A DNA stretch of 64,000 nt from a bacterium (GCA_021777375.1 JAJYDV010000003.1:1-64000); one strand, 5' to 3'. Shown: positions 1 through 9,401, numbered from the stretch's first letter. Numbers and translations are program-made. Notes: generated by a model not told the origin, from the letters alone.

Positions 1-11
1 TTAATCTTTGG

Positions 12-98
12 TGGTGCGCGGGGCGGGAATCGAACCCGCACGCCCTTACGGGCAACAGATTTTAAGTCTGTCTCGGCTACCTATTACGACACCCGCGC
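12..98 (-). tRNA. tRNA-Leu (anticodon TAA)
   Basis: Reverse complement gives acceptor GCGCGGG/CCCGCGC, long variable arm, GGTTCGATTCC T-arm, anticodon TAA in ACTTAAA loop, encoded CCA. Confidence 0.93.
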
Positions 99-106
99 AT
101 AATCTT

Positions 107-180
107 TGGAGACGCCGACCAGAATTGAACTGGCATAAAAGGTTTTGCAGACCTCTGCGTAACCACTCCGCCACGGCGTC
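107..180 (-). tRNA. tRNA-Cys (anticodon GCA)
   Basis: Acceptor GACGCCG/CGGCGTC, anticodon loop CTGCAAA, T-arm GTTCAATTC, encoded CCA. Confidence 0.92.
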
Positions 181-218
181 ACATTTTATTAACCCAAGTA
201 TAGCCTACTACACTTCGC

Positions 219-677
219 CTAATCCATAATAGAGGATGGGCGAACTGTCTCCAGTTTAGTGCACTCTGCGCACTTACCCTGGATTTCAACCTGATGAGCG
301 ATAAGGGTAAAGTTGTTTGCTTTAGCAAGGTCCCGGATATGCCGCTCCAGCTCTTCGGCATTCATGTCGATTACTTTACCACACTGCGTGCAGTTCAAAT
401 GATGGTGGTGCGGATTGAAGCTATCGCTCAGCTCAACCTTATACTTAAAGCCGCTTACCAACCTGACCAATATACCGAGTCTTTCAAATAGTGCCACCGT
501 GCGGTAAATACTGACACGATCAAGACTACCTTCCAGCTTGTCAATCAGCTGGCGCATACTTATTGGCTCGCCGCCGGAAAGTGCTTTAAACACCGCCAGG
601 CGCTGACGTGTAATGCTATTTCCATTAGCAGCTAAGACCTGCTCAAGACGGGTTTCACTACCATTGCTGCTATTCAC
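219..677 (-). CDS. Fur/Zur/PerR-family metalloregulator
   Basis: Winged-helix (SMRQLIDKLEG..VSIYRTVALFERLGIL), HHHH and CxxC (CTQC, CAEC) metal motifs; GTG start. Confidence 0.88.
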   Translation of the reverse strand: MNSSNGSETRLEQVLAANGNSITRQRLAVFKALSGGEPISMRQLIDKLEGSLDRVSIYRTVALFERLGILVRLVSGFKYKVELSDSFNPHHHHLNCTQCGKVIDMNAEELERHIRDLAKANNFTLIAHQVEIQGKCAECTKLETVRPSSIMD

Positions 678-736
678 TAGAGTGACTATAGCTTTAACGC
701 CTGAAATTTAAAACAATTCGACCAAGAACCGCTGGG

Positions 737-1033
737 CTAAAGACCTGAGGCTTGAGTACTTAACTGTGTACTATCGGTAGAGTTTGCGCCAATATTAGTT
801 TGGTTAAGCGCTGTTAGAGCGGCGCTCAAATCCGACGTGTTATTAATTTGCGGAGCCGTCGGTACTGTAACCTGCGTATTGGGTGTAGATTCGGCATTTA
901 TGAAGCTGGCGGTTGATTGGCCGGAATTGGCACCGTGATTTCGAATCACGTAGTAACCGATTCCTGCTATGGCAATTAACACTACCGCAAGCACTACTAG
1001 TTCTACTGTTGCAAATCCGGATTGTTTTTTCAT
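737..1033 (-). CDS. prepilin-like (type IV pilin N-terminal motif) small membrane protein, cassette copy 1
   Basis: MKKQSGFATVELVVLAVVLIAIAGIGYYVI: G|F..E5 prepilin-type N-terminus followed by TM helix; paralog of 5448..5753. Confidence 0.72.
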   Translation of the reverse strand: MKKQSGFATVELVVLAVVLIAIAGIGYYVIRNHGANSGQSTASFINAESTPNTQVTVPTAPQINNTSDLSAALTALNQTNIGANSTDSTQLSTQASGL

Positions 1034-1035
1034 GG

Positions 1036-1584
1036 TTATTTAGCACTCCCTGAGGTTGTCGAAGCGCCGGCCAGTGTTACGCCGTTAGCTTGGGCTACCC
1101 CTACGATTAGATTTTTAACACTCGTCCTAAAACTTTGCAGGTCACTGATTTCACTCTTAAGGACACTTTGGAAGCCGGTTATTAAGGCTCGTGGATTACT
1201 ACCGCTACAGCTGAAGTTAGAGTTCGATTGCAGTGAACTTAGGTCGGAGCGTGTTTGTGACTCCGAGCTATTAACCGCAGCCACTAGTTGAGTGTAGTTG
1301 CTCGAGGTTTTTCCTTTAGTTACGTAGAATGCTTCTACCCTAGAGGCGATTGTACTGAATAGATTCAGCTGATTAGTGGCTCGTGTGTCGATACGGGTCA
1401 TTATTTGGTTGATAGCCTTCTCCCTGGCCACACACATCTTTTGCTGGGCGGTGGTTTGGGCTTGTTGGGCGGTTGCATTACCGCTACTAGCTTGAGCCGG
1501 TAGAGCGCTCGCTGATGCGCTCATAAGAGTAATCAGCGCCAGGCTGCTAATAATCAGCCCTAGTTTAGATAATATTTTATTCAT
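1036..1584 (-). CDS. exported hypothetical protein, cassette copy 1
   Basis: Signal peptide (ALPAQA), conserved Cys, helical region; paralog of 5755..6387; coupled to 737..1033. Confidence 0.75.
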   Translation of the reverse strand: MNKILSKLGLIISSLALITLMSASASALPAQASSGNATAQQAQTTAQQKMCVAREKAINQIMTRIDTRATNQLNLFSTIASRVEAFYVTKGKTSSNYTQLVAAVNSSESQTRSDLSSLQSNSNFSCSGSNPRALITGFQSVLKSEISDLQSFRTSVKNLIVGVAQANGVTLAGASTTSGSAK

Positions 1585-1662
1585 TGTATTGTTGATTAGC
1601 TTCCTTTAAGTTATATCAAAAGAATAAGCATTTAGGAGTGTAAAATCAAGCACAACCGCAGC

Positions 1663-1935
1663 TTAGTGTTTATGAAGATCGTAGATTGTAGCTGCAACAA
1701 CTACTAATATGGCGGCCAAGATATACAGGAGAATGAACCTAATGGCGTGCTTGGAATGAAAGGCAGTATGCCCACTCTCCGCGGCCGGTAGATTTAATGG
1801 CTGGTTAGCAATGGCCTTATTTTGAGTTGAGGATTCCTGCGGTTGCGTAGTCGATTCTCTGGCCGGTGGTTGTTCTAAGCCTGTTTTATTGGTTTGTTCG
1901 GTATTTGGAGCTGGCGCGCCAGTGCTATCTTCCAT
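1663..1935 (-). CDS. hypothetical protein, low-complexity N-terminus and C-terminal TM
   Basis: ORF with a single C-terminal TM (FILLYILAAILVVVAATIY). Confidence 0.5.
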   Translation of the reverse strand: MEDSTGAPAPNTEQTNKTGLEQPPARESTTQPQESSTQNKAIANQPLNLPAAESGHTAFHSKHAIRFILLYILAAILVVVAATIYDLHKH

Positions 1936-2021
1936 AACTTGAGCATAAGCGTTGAGAAGATTGTTTGCAATAACCGCCTCTTTAGCCCTCGTTATTTCAT
2001 GAATACAACGACTAATAATCT

Positions 2022-3278
2022 CTAGCTAGAGCTGCGGCTATCGATGTAGTCCAGGCAAAAGCGTTCGAAAATTGAGTTAGTCCAGCCGAAACCGATTTGG
2101 CTTGGATAGACACCTTTAGTCGGTGGTTTACCGGGCTGCAGAACGTTATATTTCTCTAGGAATACACCGTTTGGCTCAAACCAGGCTAGGTTAGTCTTCA
2201 ACCATTTCATGGCTATCCGGTTGGCTTCCTTGTCGTAGCCGTAGCGCTTTAGCCCTTCGACAACCAAAAAATGTAACGGTGCCCAGCCGTTAGGATAGGC
2301 CCATTGCATCGGTACGGAGCTGAGTATGTGCTGGCCGAATAAAACGGCGTCAGTGGTCGTTAAGCCGCCCTTAACTTCAAACCGCCGTAAAGCACGCACC
2401 ATTTTTTTGGCTTGATCCGGAGTCGCCATTCCGGCCCAAAGGGCATAATAACTCGCTAGGGAACTCACATTGCTACACTTGCCTTTAAGATAATCGTAGT
2501 CATAATAGAGACCCTTGCCGCTGTCCCACATCAGTTCGTTGATTACTTCTTTACGGCGATTGGCCGTTTCCTCCCACTTGGCAGCGACTGATGAATCGCC
2601 TTGTAACTTTGCACCTCGGGCAAAATCCATTTCGTATTTATAGAGCAGCACATTAAGGTCAATCGGCAGATACTCTAGCACCTTATGGTTAAAGCGCGGC
2701 GTGTAGTCCCAGCCGCTTTCAGTTTCAGCCAGGTCATTTAAATAATTAATATCGTAGTAGCGGGACAGTCCTTTGTAGACCAAGCGGGCATTAGGCTTAG
2801 CAGTTCCCATCCAAACTTTCCGATACTCGGATTCTGCGATTGCTAACGATTTCTTTAACCAGGTTTTACTCATCTGAAAACTATCATAGACATCCCATAT
2901 ATAGCTGGTTAAAAATGGGGGCTGCGAATGTCCAATAAGATAAACCCGTGAAGCGTTAGGGATTATCCCAAAACGTTCAAACTCTGCAAAAAGATCTTCT
3001 AAAATTCCCACAACCAGACTGCGATGTTCTTCGCTCAATAGAGCCTGAATCATGAAATAGCTATCCCAGTAGTAGAGCTCGTTAAAGTCAAATTCGTGTC
3101 CCTTCTCATAAGCCGGAACCAAATACGGCTTAGGAAGTGCTATCAGTGTCTCGTCGTCTTTACTCTGATCATGGATCAGGTTCTGCCAATAGTTTTTAAT
3201 GTAGTTGCGGGCTTTAGCTACATCTTTAGCGCTTAAAGGCTTATCTGCAGCGCCGTAGGAGTTACGTACATCAAACAT
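2022..3278 (-). CDS. trehalase-family (GH37-like) glycosidase
   Basis: YYWDSYFMIQALL and QWAYPNGWAPLHFLVVEGL match trehalase signature regions. Confidence 0.85.
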   Translation of the reverse strand: MFDVRNSYGAADKPLSAKDVAKARNYIKNYWQNLIHDQSKDDETLIALPKPYLVPAYEKGHEFDFNELYYWDSYFMIQALLSEEHRSLVVGILEDLFAEFERFGIIPNASRVYLIGHSQPPFLTSYIWDVYDSFQMSKTWLKKSLAIAESEYRKVWMGTAKPNARLVYKGLSRYYDINYLNDLAETESGWDYTPRFNHKVLEYLPIDLNVLLYKYEMDFARGAKLQGDSSVAAKWEETANRRKEVINELMWDSGKGLYYDYDYLKGKCSNVSSLASYYALWAGMATPDQAKKMVRALRRFEVKGGLTTTDAVLFGQHILSSVPMQWAYPNGWAPLHFLVVEGLKRYGYDKEANRIAMKWLKTNLAWFEPNGVFLEKYNVLQPGKPPTKGVYPSQIGFGWTNSIFERFCLDYIDSRSSS

Positions 3279-3334
3279 CTATGTTCTAAGCCTAGGCTAG
3301 GCATCAAGGCCCGTCAAGCTAGGCATGATTATTC

Positions 3335-4066
3335 CTAAAGATACTTGGAAAGATAGCTTAGAACACGTTCCCAAGCATCTTTAGCGGCCGGCTCATAGTA
3401 AGCAAACTTATTCGAATCATTGAAAAAAGCATGCGCGCAGTCCGGGTAGACCCTAGACTCAAAATCTACGCCGGCTTGTTTCATTGCTAAACTAACCGCA
3501 GGCAACGTACTAATCAGACCCTCATCGTTTTGGCCATAAAAGGCCCGAATCGGACTCTTTATCTTAGCTAGCTCGGACACTTCAGTTGTTACGTGCCCGT
3601 AGAAAGGCAAGGTTAGTTTTAGCCTTGGTTCTTCTATGGCTAGGCTGTAACTATAACTGCCCCCGAAGCAAAATCCATTCACCGCCACACGCTGCTTAAT
3701 CTCGGGCAGGTTATATAGATAATCGAAGCAGACTTTCAATTTACTAATTGTTTTAGAGGCAAAGTCCGGCTCTTGGATTGGCGCCATTAAAGCCCGCATC
3801 TTAGTTTGAGTGGCGTTACGCTTTTGGGGGTTAAATAAATCTTCCTGAAGCTCCGGGGTGGCATGAGCGGCTATATCCGTCTCGCTTAGCAAGTTAGGGG
3901 CTAGAGCGATGTAGCCTTGGCTAGCATAGCGATCGGCCACCGATTTAATGTGGTCGACTAATCCCCATACCTCATGAATCACAATTATCCCGCCCTTTAC
4001 CTCAGTTTTCGGGGTAGCTACGTAAGCTTTGAGCTTTTGGCCGCCGTACTCTAAATCCTGCCTCAT
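3335..4066 (-). CDS. dienelactone hydrolase family protein
   Basis: GGIIVIHEVWGL..., nucleophile region VNGFCFGGSYS, DCAHAFFND. Confidence 0.88.
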   Translation of the reverse strand: MRQDLEYGGQKLKAYVATPKTEVKGGIIVIHEVWGLVDHIKSVADRYASQGYIALAPNLLSETDIAAHATPELQEDLFNPQKRNATQTKMRALMAPIQEPDFASKTISKLKVCFDYLYNLPEIKQRVAVNGFCFGGSYSYSLAIEEPRLKLTLPFYGHVTTEVSELAKIKSPIRAFYGQNDEGLISTLPAVSLAMKQAGVDFESRVYPDCAHAFFNDSNKFAYYEPAAKDAWERVLSYLSKYL

Positions 4067-4165
4067 TATGGTTACTAATTATATACCGAGACGCCTTTTA
4101 GGGAGGTTAGAAATACCTTATCAGGGCTTTTAAAATAACATTTCTGACTAGTGTGGACATGTCTG

Positions 4166-5176
4166 TTAAGCGGATAAGCGGACTTCGGTTTCGTACCTGT
4201 TGTCGCTTAAATTGCCACCACTAATTAAGCAAACCACGTTTTTCCCTGAGATATCTTCAGTGCGGTTTAAGGCAGCTACCGATAAAGCTCCGGCCAGCTC
4301 AGCTCTTAATGGCCGGCGTCTTTCCCATAATTGCATCGTGGCTTTCCTTAACTCTAGATCAGATACTTCAACTGTCGCAGCTACCAGATGTCCGGCAAGT
4401 CGAAAAGGTAACTCGCCGACTTCCTTTACCGACGCTCCGTCAACAAAAGTAGAAATCGTTTCAAGCTGCGCCGGTCGACCATATTTCAGCGCTTCTTTTA
4501 GAGAAGCAGCACCTTCAGGTTCGGCGCCAATAACTTGTGCGTTAGGGTAGCGGTTTTTTATCGCCGTGGCAATTCCGGCCAACAAGCCCATGCCTCCTAC
4601 CGGGCACATAACGACGTCAATATTTGGTACCCGGTCCGCTATCTCTAGGCCCCACGTACCCTGTCCGGCAATAACTCTAAGATCATTAAAGGGATGAGCC
4701 ATGACTGCTCCCTTTTCGCGGCCAAAGTCCTTGGCGGCCCGTGAGGCCTCGTCGAAGCTGTCCCCGACTAGCTTAACTTCAGTTTGTTCGCCCCCAAAGT
4801 CTAATACACGGTTAATCTTATTGGCTGGCGTGTTTCTGGGCATGTAGACTCTGCACTTCACTCCCTCGCTATTACAGCAAAGAGCAATACCCTGGGCATG
4901 ATTGCCGGCGCTTGCAGTGACTACGCCGCGCTCTTTTTGGTTTTGGTCCAGATTGCTAATAAAGTTAAAAGCCCCTCGAATCTTATAAGCCCCGATCGGC
5001 TGATGCACTTCGCTGGCCAGCCAAACGTTAGCGGCGTAAGTTTCAGATAGCGCCTCGTCAAAACTTACTTCAGTCCTCAATACCGGGCTAAAGGGCTCCC
5101 TAAGCAGTTTGTCGGCAATCAGAATTTCACCCATCAGTTCTTGATTTAGCGAATTGTTTTGCTCAGTTCTAATCAT
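4166..5176 (-). CDS. ilvA: threonine dehydratase-like PLP enzyme, catalytic domain only
   Basis: PLP lysine motif IGAYKIRGAFNFI, SAGNHAQGIAL, PVGGMGLLAG; no C-terminal regulatory domain. Confidence 0.85.
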   Translation of the reverse strand: MIRTEQNNSLNQELMGEILIADKLLREPFSPVLRTEVSFDEALSETYAANVWLASEVHQPIGAYKIRGAFNFISNLDQNQKERGVVTASAGNHAQGIALCCNSEGVKCRVYMPRNTPANKINRVLDFGGEQTEVKLVGDSFDEASRAAKDFGREKGAVMAHPFNDLRVIAGQGTWGLEIADRVPNIDVVMCPVGGMGLLAGIATAIKNRYPNAQVIGAEPEGAASLKEALKYGRPAQLETISTFVDGASVKEVGELPFRLAGHLVAATVEVSDLELRKATMQLWERRRPLRAELAGALSVAALNRTEDISGKNVVCLISGGNLSDNRYETEVRLSA

Positions 5177-5204
5177 TTCATTGTTAACTATTAGTAAATA
5201 TTAA

Positions 5205-5228
5205 AAATCCTCCTTTTTGCGGAGGATT
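5205..5228 (-). terminator. hairpin AATCCTCC-N7-GGAGGATT with following U-rich tract
   Basis: 8-bp perfect stem; minus strand continues TTTAATATTT. Confidence 0.55.
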
Positions 5229-5366
5229 ATTGTTATTTGCTTGCCTGAAAATTGACCAAAGCTATAAGCACCCCCGCCGAGGAGTCATAATCATCTCCGA
5301 CATAATAATTGAGTTGCTCATAACTTTTTTATTATATACGCCAACCGCTTAAACCGCCAATAGCAG

Positions 5367-5396
5367 TCCTCCTAGGCATTGCAATACCTAGGAGGA
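5367..5396. repeat. 30-bp near-perfect palindrome TCCTCCTAGGcATTGCAATaCCTAGGAGGA
   Basis: 14 of 15 positions complementary; no U-tract on either side. Confidence 0.8.
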
Positions 5397-5447
5397 GTCT
5401 ATGTTAGTGTTGCTAAGTCCTTAGCAAAAAAGCGCAAAGCTCTAGCT

Positions 5448-5753
5448 TTAAAAACCAGAAGAATAGCTGCTTAGCTGACTGCTATCGACATTGCTGGAGC
5501 TAATACTGGTCTGATTAAGAGCGCTCAAAGCACTACTAAGATCAGATGCGGTATTAATTTGCGGGGCTGAAGGAGTAGAAGTCGCAGGCGATTGATAGCC
5601 GCCATTTAAAACTGAAATTGATGCTGTGGAATTGCTATTTTTGTTGTGTTCGTGCCAGACGAAAAAACCCGTGGCAACAATAGCTGCCGCAAGAACGACT
5701 ATTATTACCATTTCTACAATTGCAAACCCAGATTGAGTTAGTTGTTTTTTCAT
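5448..5753 (-). CDS. prepilin-like small membrane protein, cassette copy 2
   Basis: MKKQLTQSGFAIVEMVIIVVLAAAIVATGFF; C-terminus SDLSSALSALNQTS...QLSSYSSGF parallels copy 1; start trimmed to the ATG just after the upstream stop. Confidence 0.72.
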   Translation of the reverse strand: MKKQLTQSGFAIVEMVIIVVLAAAIVATGFFVWHEHNKNSNSTASISVLNGGYQSPATSTPSAPQINTASDLSSALSALNQTSISSSNVDSSQLSSYSSGF

Positions 5754-5754
5754 A

Positions 5755-6387
5755 TTATTGCTTACTCCCCTGTGCAGCAGTTGACTGATTGTTTGAAGAT
5801 ATATTAACCCCGTTAGCTGAAGCAACCCCTACGATAAGGTTCTTAACGGCCGTTCTGTAGTTTTGCAGGTCACTGATTTCAGTTTTTAAGTAACTCTGAA
5901 AAGCGGAAACCATTCCCTTTGGATTACTCGCACTACAGCTAAAGGTGCTGTTAGTCTGCAGAGTACCAAATTCAGTCTCAGCTTGAGTTTTTGCCGCCGA
6001 AACAGCCGCTAACAACTGACTGTAGTTACTTAGAGTCTTGCCTTTTTGAGTATAGAAATTTTCCACCCGGGTAGCTATGGTGCTAAAAAGAGTTATCTGG
6101 TTTTGGGCTCGGGTATCGATTCGGCTCATTATATTAGAGATGGCTTTTGAGCGGTTCTGACAGGCTTTTAGCTGTGCCGCCTGGAGATGTGCCTGGCCAT
6201 TAGCAAGCCCATTGCCCGATTGGCTAGATCCCGGGTTATTGGTGCTGTTGTATCCTGGATTACTCCCAGCAGTTTGGGTGGCGTGCGTAGTTGCTTGTGC
6301 CGGCAGGGCGAAAGCTATTGATCCGCCCATCACTACTAGAGCCAGCGAAGAGCTGATTAGCCCAAGTTTTGTGAAGTATTTTCGCAT
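5755..6387 (-). CDS. exported hypothetical protein, cassette copy 2
   Basis: Signal peptide (ALPAQA); KGMVSAFQSYLKTEISDLQNYRTAVKNLIVGVASANGV parallels copy 1. Confidence 0.75.
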   Translation of the reverse strand: MRKYFTKLGLISSSLALVVMGGSIAFALPAQATTHATQTAGSNPGYNSTNNPGSSQSGNGLANGQAHLQAAQLKACQNRSKAISNIMSRIDTRAQNQITLFSTIATRVENFYTQKGKTLSNYSQLLAAVSAAKTQAETEFGTLQTNSTFSCSASNPKGMVSAFQSYLKTEISDLQNYRTAVKNLIVGVASANGVNISSNNQSTAAQGSKQ

Positions 6388-6477
6388 GTTATTCCTTTTT
6401 AATTATTAACCGTGCTTTAAGCTTAAGGTTAAAGTTTTGGGTTGTCAATAATCTGAAGCATTGACTATATAATAGTT

Positions 6478-6714
6478 ATGTGGCAATGTTGCTTTATGAT
6501 TGACCGGACCGGGAAGATAAAGTATTTCGATAGATCAATTGAGGCAGCAGAAAGCATCTTAAGCCAACAGGAGACCATCGATAATTTGGGCTATGATAGA
6601 ATTTTAAATCTGTCGCGTTTACTAGGCAGAATCGTCCCGGTTGTTTCCGAGCAAGACGCTGTCCGCATGCCAAGGGAGTATCTCTCGGATAAGGTTTTAA
6701 AATACCCACATTAA
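6478..6714 (+). CDS. hypothetical protein (start may be the ATG at 6496)
   Basis: Isolated ORF downstream of TATAAT at 6468-6473. Confidence 0.4.
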   Translation: MWQCCFMIDRTGKIKYFDRSIEAAESILSQQETIDNLGYDRILNLSRLLGRIVPVVSEQDAVRMPREYLSDKVLKYPH

Positions 6715-6869
6715 TAGATATAATTTGAACGCCTAATGCTAATTCCCTATTTTGCTGTTAGCTTCTAAATATTAAAGAATTCTTAAAATAACACCAGACT
6801 TTAAAAAGTTAGAGTTAAAGATACCTGCACTCATCAAACAGGTTCAGTGTCAGTATGAACAAATAAAGC

Positions 6870-8273
6870 TTAAGTACAGCAACTCATTTTTGTTATATCT
6901 TTAGTAAATGATACAGCCGCCAATTTGATGGCCTCGGATAACGTTGGAAATACAGGTAGCATATCATCAATGTCGTCTATCGTATTTTTGTTCTTTATTA
7001 GTACCATTGCTTGAGCTATTAAATCGCCTGCGTTAGGAGCTAAAATATGCATACCCATAATGACTTCAGTCTCAGGATGTATGGCTATCTTAATGGCTCC
7101 TTCGGTTCGGTTCGTTATTATAGCCTTTGGTAACTTATCAAAGCTAACGGTACGACAAGCGCAAACCTTCAATTCCGCCATTTGTTGATTTTCGGTATAG
7201 CCTATACTAGCTAACTGAGGATCCGTAAAAACCGTCCAGGGCACACTATGATAGTCAATGGACTTATTGGCCCCATTTAGGGCATTTTCAGCCGCGTATG
7301 TACCTTCACGTCCAGCCGTGGTCTCAAGTCTTAAAGGCAAGCTAGTTACATCACCAACTGCATAAATATGGGCCTGTGAAGTTTGCAGGTTCGACTGCGT
7401 AGCAACTGCTTGTTTATCACTTATCTCAACACCTGCTGCAGCAAGGTTTAACTCGCTAGTATTAGGAGCTTTGCCGGCAGCAAGCAGTATTTCGTCAACC
7501 TCGACAGTACTTTCGCCAGTTTCACTAGCATAAAACACTGTCTTAATTTTGTTCTCGGTAACCACTTTAGTAACTCGAACGCCGGTTTTAACGCTAATTC
7601 CTTCGTCAGTGAGCGCTTGTTGTAAACGCTCAGTTAATATAGGTTCGGCGCTGGGCATAATACTGGCTGCTCGTTGCAAAATGGTTACTTGACTACCAAA
7701 TCTGGCATATAGTTGGCTTAGCTCCAGCCCGACTGGGCCAGCTCCAATAACTGCTAAACGTTTCGGAACTGTTTTAAGCTGCATGGCTTCAATATGAGTT
7801 ATATAACCAGCTTCGGCTAATCCCTCAACCTCCGGCACGATTGCGGTTGAGCCAGTAGCAATAATAAACTTGTCTGCATTAATTTGCCGTTCTCCTACCT
7901 TAACGGCGCTACTTGAGACAAAAGCTGCCCTGCCTTCTATAAAAGTCACATTATCTAAACCTTTAAGTACCTTCTCGTATTTTTCCCTTCTCAGCTTTTC
8001 TACCAACGCCAGCTCATTAGCAACCACTGCAGCGTAGTCAGCTTTGTTTACTGCTAGTTCAATGCCCGGCACACCGTGATGTTTAGCGGTATGCAATAGC
8101 TCGGCAGCATGTAACAAAGTTTTAGAAGGCACACATCCAACATTAACGCATGTACCTCCAAGAGGTAGGCCAGAGTTAATAATGGCTGTTTTGGCTCCGA
8201 GTTCGTTAGCTTTAATGGCAGCGGCAAACGCACCTGCACCACCGCCGATGATTACTAGATCATAGTTGGGCAT
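6870..8273 (-). CDS. merA: mercury(II) reductase (MerA core, no N-terminal HMA domain)
   Basis: FAD GGGAGAFAAA, redox GGTCVNVGCVPSK, NAD-binding GAGPVGLELSQ, C-terminal vicinal Cys MSCCT. Confidence 0.87.
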   Translation of the reverse strand: MPNYDLVIIGGGAGAFAAAIKANELGAKTAIINSGLPLGGTCVNVGCVPSKTLLHAAELLHTAKHHGVPGIELAVNKADYAAVVANELALVEKLRREKYEKVLKGLDNVTFIEGRAAFVSSSAVKVGERQINADKFIIATGSTAIVPEVEGLAEAGYITHIEAMQLKTVPKRLAVIGAGPVGLELSQLYARFGSQVTILQRAASIMPSAEPILTERLQQALTDEGISVKTGVRVTKVVTENKIKTVFYASETGESTVEVDEILLAAGKAPNTSELNLAAAGVEISDKQAVATQSNLQTSQAHIYAVGDVTSLPLRLETTAGREGTYAAENALNGANKSIDYHSVPWTVFTDPQLASIGYTENQQMAELKVCACRTVSFDKLPKAIITNRTEGAIKIAIHPETEVIMGMHILAPNAGDLIAQAMVLIKNKNTIDDIDDMLPVFPTLSEAIKLAAVSFTKDITKMSCCT

Positions 8274-8317
8274 TTTTATCCTTTCTTAATATTTGTTGCT
8301 CTATCATTATGATCAAT

Positions 8318-8842
8318 TTAATGATCTTCCTTAATTTGGCAATTCGGGCAGTGGACTATCTGACGTACACTCATTAAGAAAGCGTAGATTAAAATCATTA
8401 AAGACACGAGAAGAATCAATGGCTCGTGTGTGGCTATAAAACCCTGAACGCCAGATAAGAAAGTTACATTAGGCAGTATAACGGCAATGAAAGCGATTAT
8501 TGAAGGTAATATAAAACTGCAGCAGAGTAAAGAGCCGAGCAATCCACTTATTCCACCTATGATTGTACCTGCAGAATGAGTTCGTTGACCGCTGGCTTTA
8601 AGTTTAAAGTTCATCGGTACTATTAAAGACAGAAGACCCGCCATAACAAAAGCAAATGCTACTAATTGTGAGGATAGGTAGCTAAGGTTTGTAAGACTAA
8701 TTTGACCCCCCGTATTACTTGCAGGTAAGACTATTAGATAAAGAAGAAATACTAAGACAAAAGTAATGATTCCAATTAGATGGTATTTTCTAGCATCGAA
8801 GGTAAAATAAATTGCTGCTTGAATCTTAGATATCCAGTTCAT
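8318..8842 (-). CDS. membrane protein with vicinal Cys (LLCCSFILP) and C-terminal CPNC; putative mercury transport component
   Basis: Multiple TM helices, CC in TM, located in the mer-like operon; start taken as MNWISK because TAA-A-ATG couples it to the upstream gene. Confidence 0.6.
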   Translation of the reverse strand: MNWISKIQAAIYFTFDARKYHLIGIITFVLVFLLYLIVLPASNTGGQISLTNLSYLSSQLVAFAFVMAGLLSLIVPMNFKLKASGQRTHSAGTIIGGISGLLGSLLCCSFILPSIIAFIAVILPNVTFLSGVQGFIATHEPLILLVSLMILIYAFLMSVRQIVHCPNCQIKEDH

Positions 8843-8843
8843 T

Positions 8844-9401
8844 TTATGTACTCTTAGCAAATTGTAAAATCGAGCTCATTGTTGCAGACGGAGTAGAATT
8901 AACGGCCCGGATAACGCCGTTGGGATTAATTAAGTAATAAATGTCAGGGGTATTATCTGGATTATAGCTAGAAGTTAATGATTGACTTGCTTCCCCAAAA
9001 TAAAAGTTTGATGGTAAGGAGTTGGCATTAGTAGTGTCAGAAATAAATTGTTGCATTGATGGACCCGAATACCCAGCATCTCCGTACGTCTCAAGTGTAA
9101 CTATATTCAGACCGTCTTTTTGAAGAGTAGGAGCGTTACTAATTAGTGTTTGTAAGCTTGCCTGACATGACGAGCACCATGTAGCCAGTAGGTAAACCAT
9201 TAGTTTCTTTCCCTGATAACTAGTTAACGAAATAGGTTTACCCTGAATGTTAGTAAAGACAGCCGGAACTAACGGTTTATTCACGGTAGCCGTTTGAAGT
9301 GTTTTAGTCGATTTGGGTTTTTGATGATTATTAGCTATGCCAATAGCAAATAATCCACCTACCAAGACGATTATAATTATTATAAATACTTTCTTGTTCA
9401 T
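8844..9401 (-). CDS. thioredoxin-fold (TlpA/ResA-like) membrane-anchored protein
   Basis: N-terminal TM; LLATWCSSCQASLQTL active-site CxxC. Confidence 0.82.
   Translation of the reverse strand: MNKKVFIIIIIVLVGGLFAIGIANNHQKPKSTKTLQTATVNKPLVPAVFTNIQGKPISLTSYQGKKLMVYLLATWCSSCQASLQTLISNAPTLQKDGLNIVTLETYGDAGYSGPSMQQFISDTTNANSLPSNFYFGEASQSLTSSYNPDNTPDIYYLINPNGVIRAVNSTPSATMSSILQFAKST

Noticed and set aside
8-229. 73-aa plus-strand ORF MVVRGAGIEPARPYG...
   Set aside because: Antisense translation of tRNA-Leu and tRNA-Cys genes, a well-known annotation artefact.
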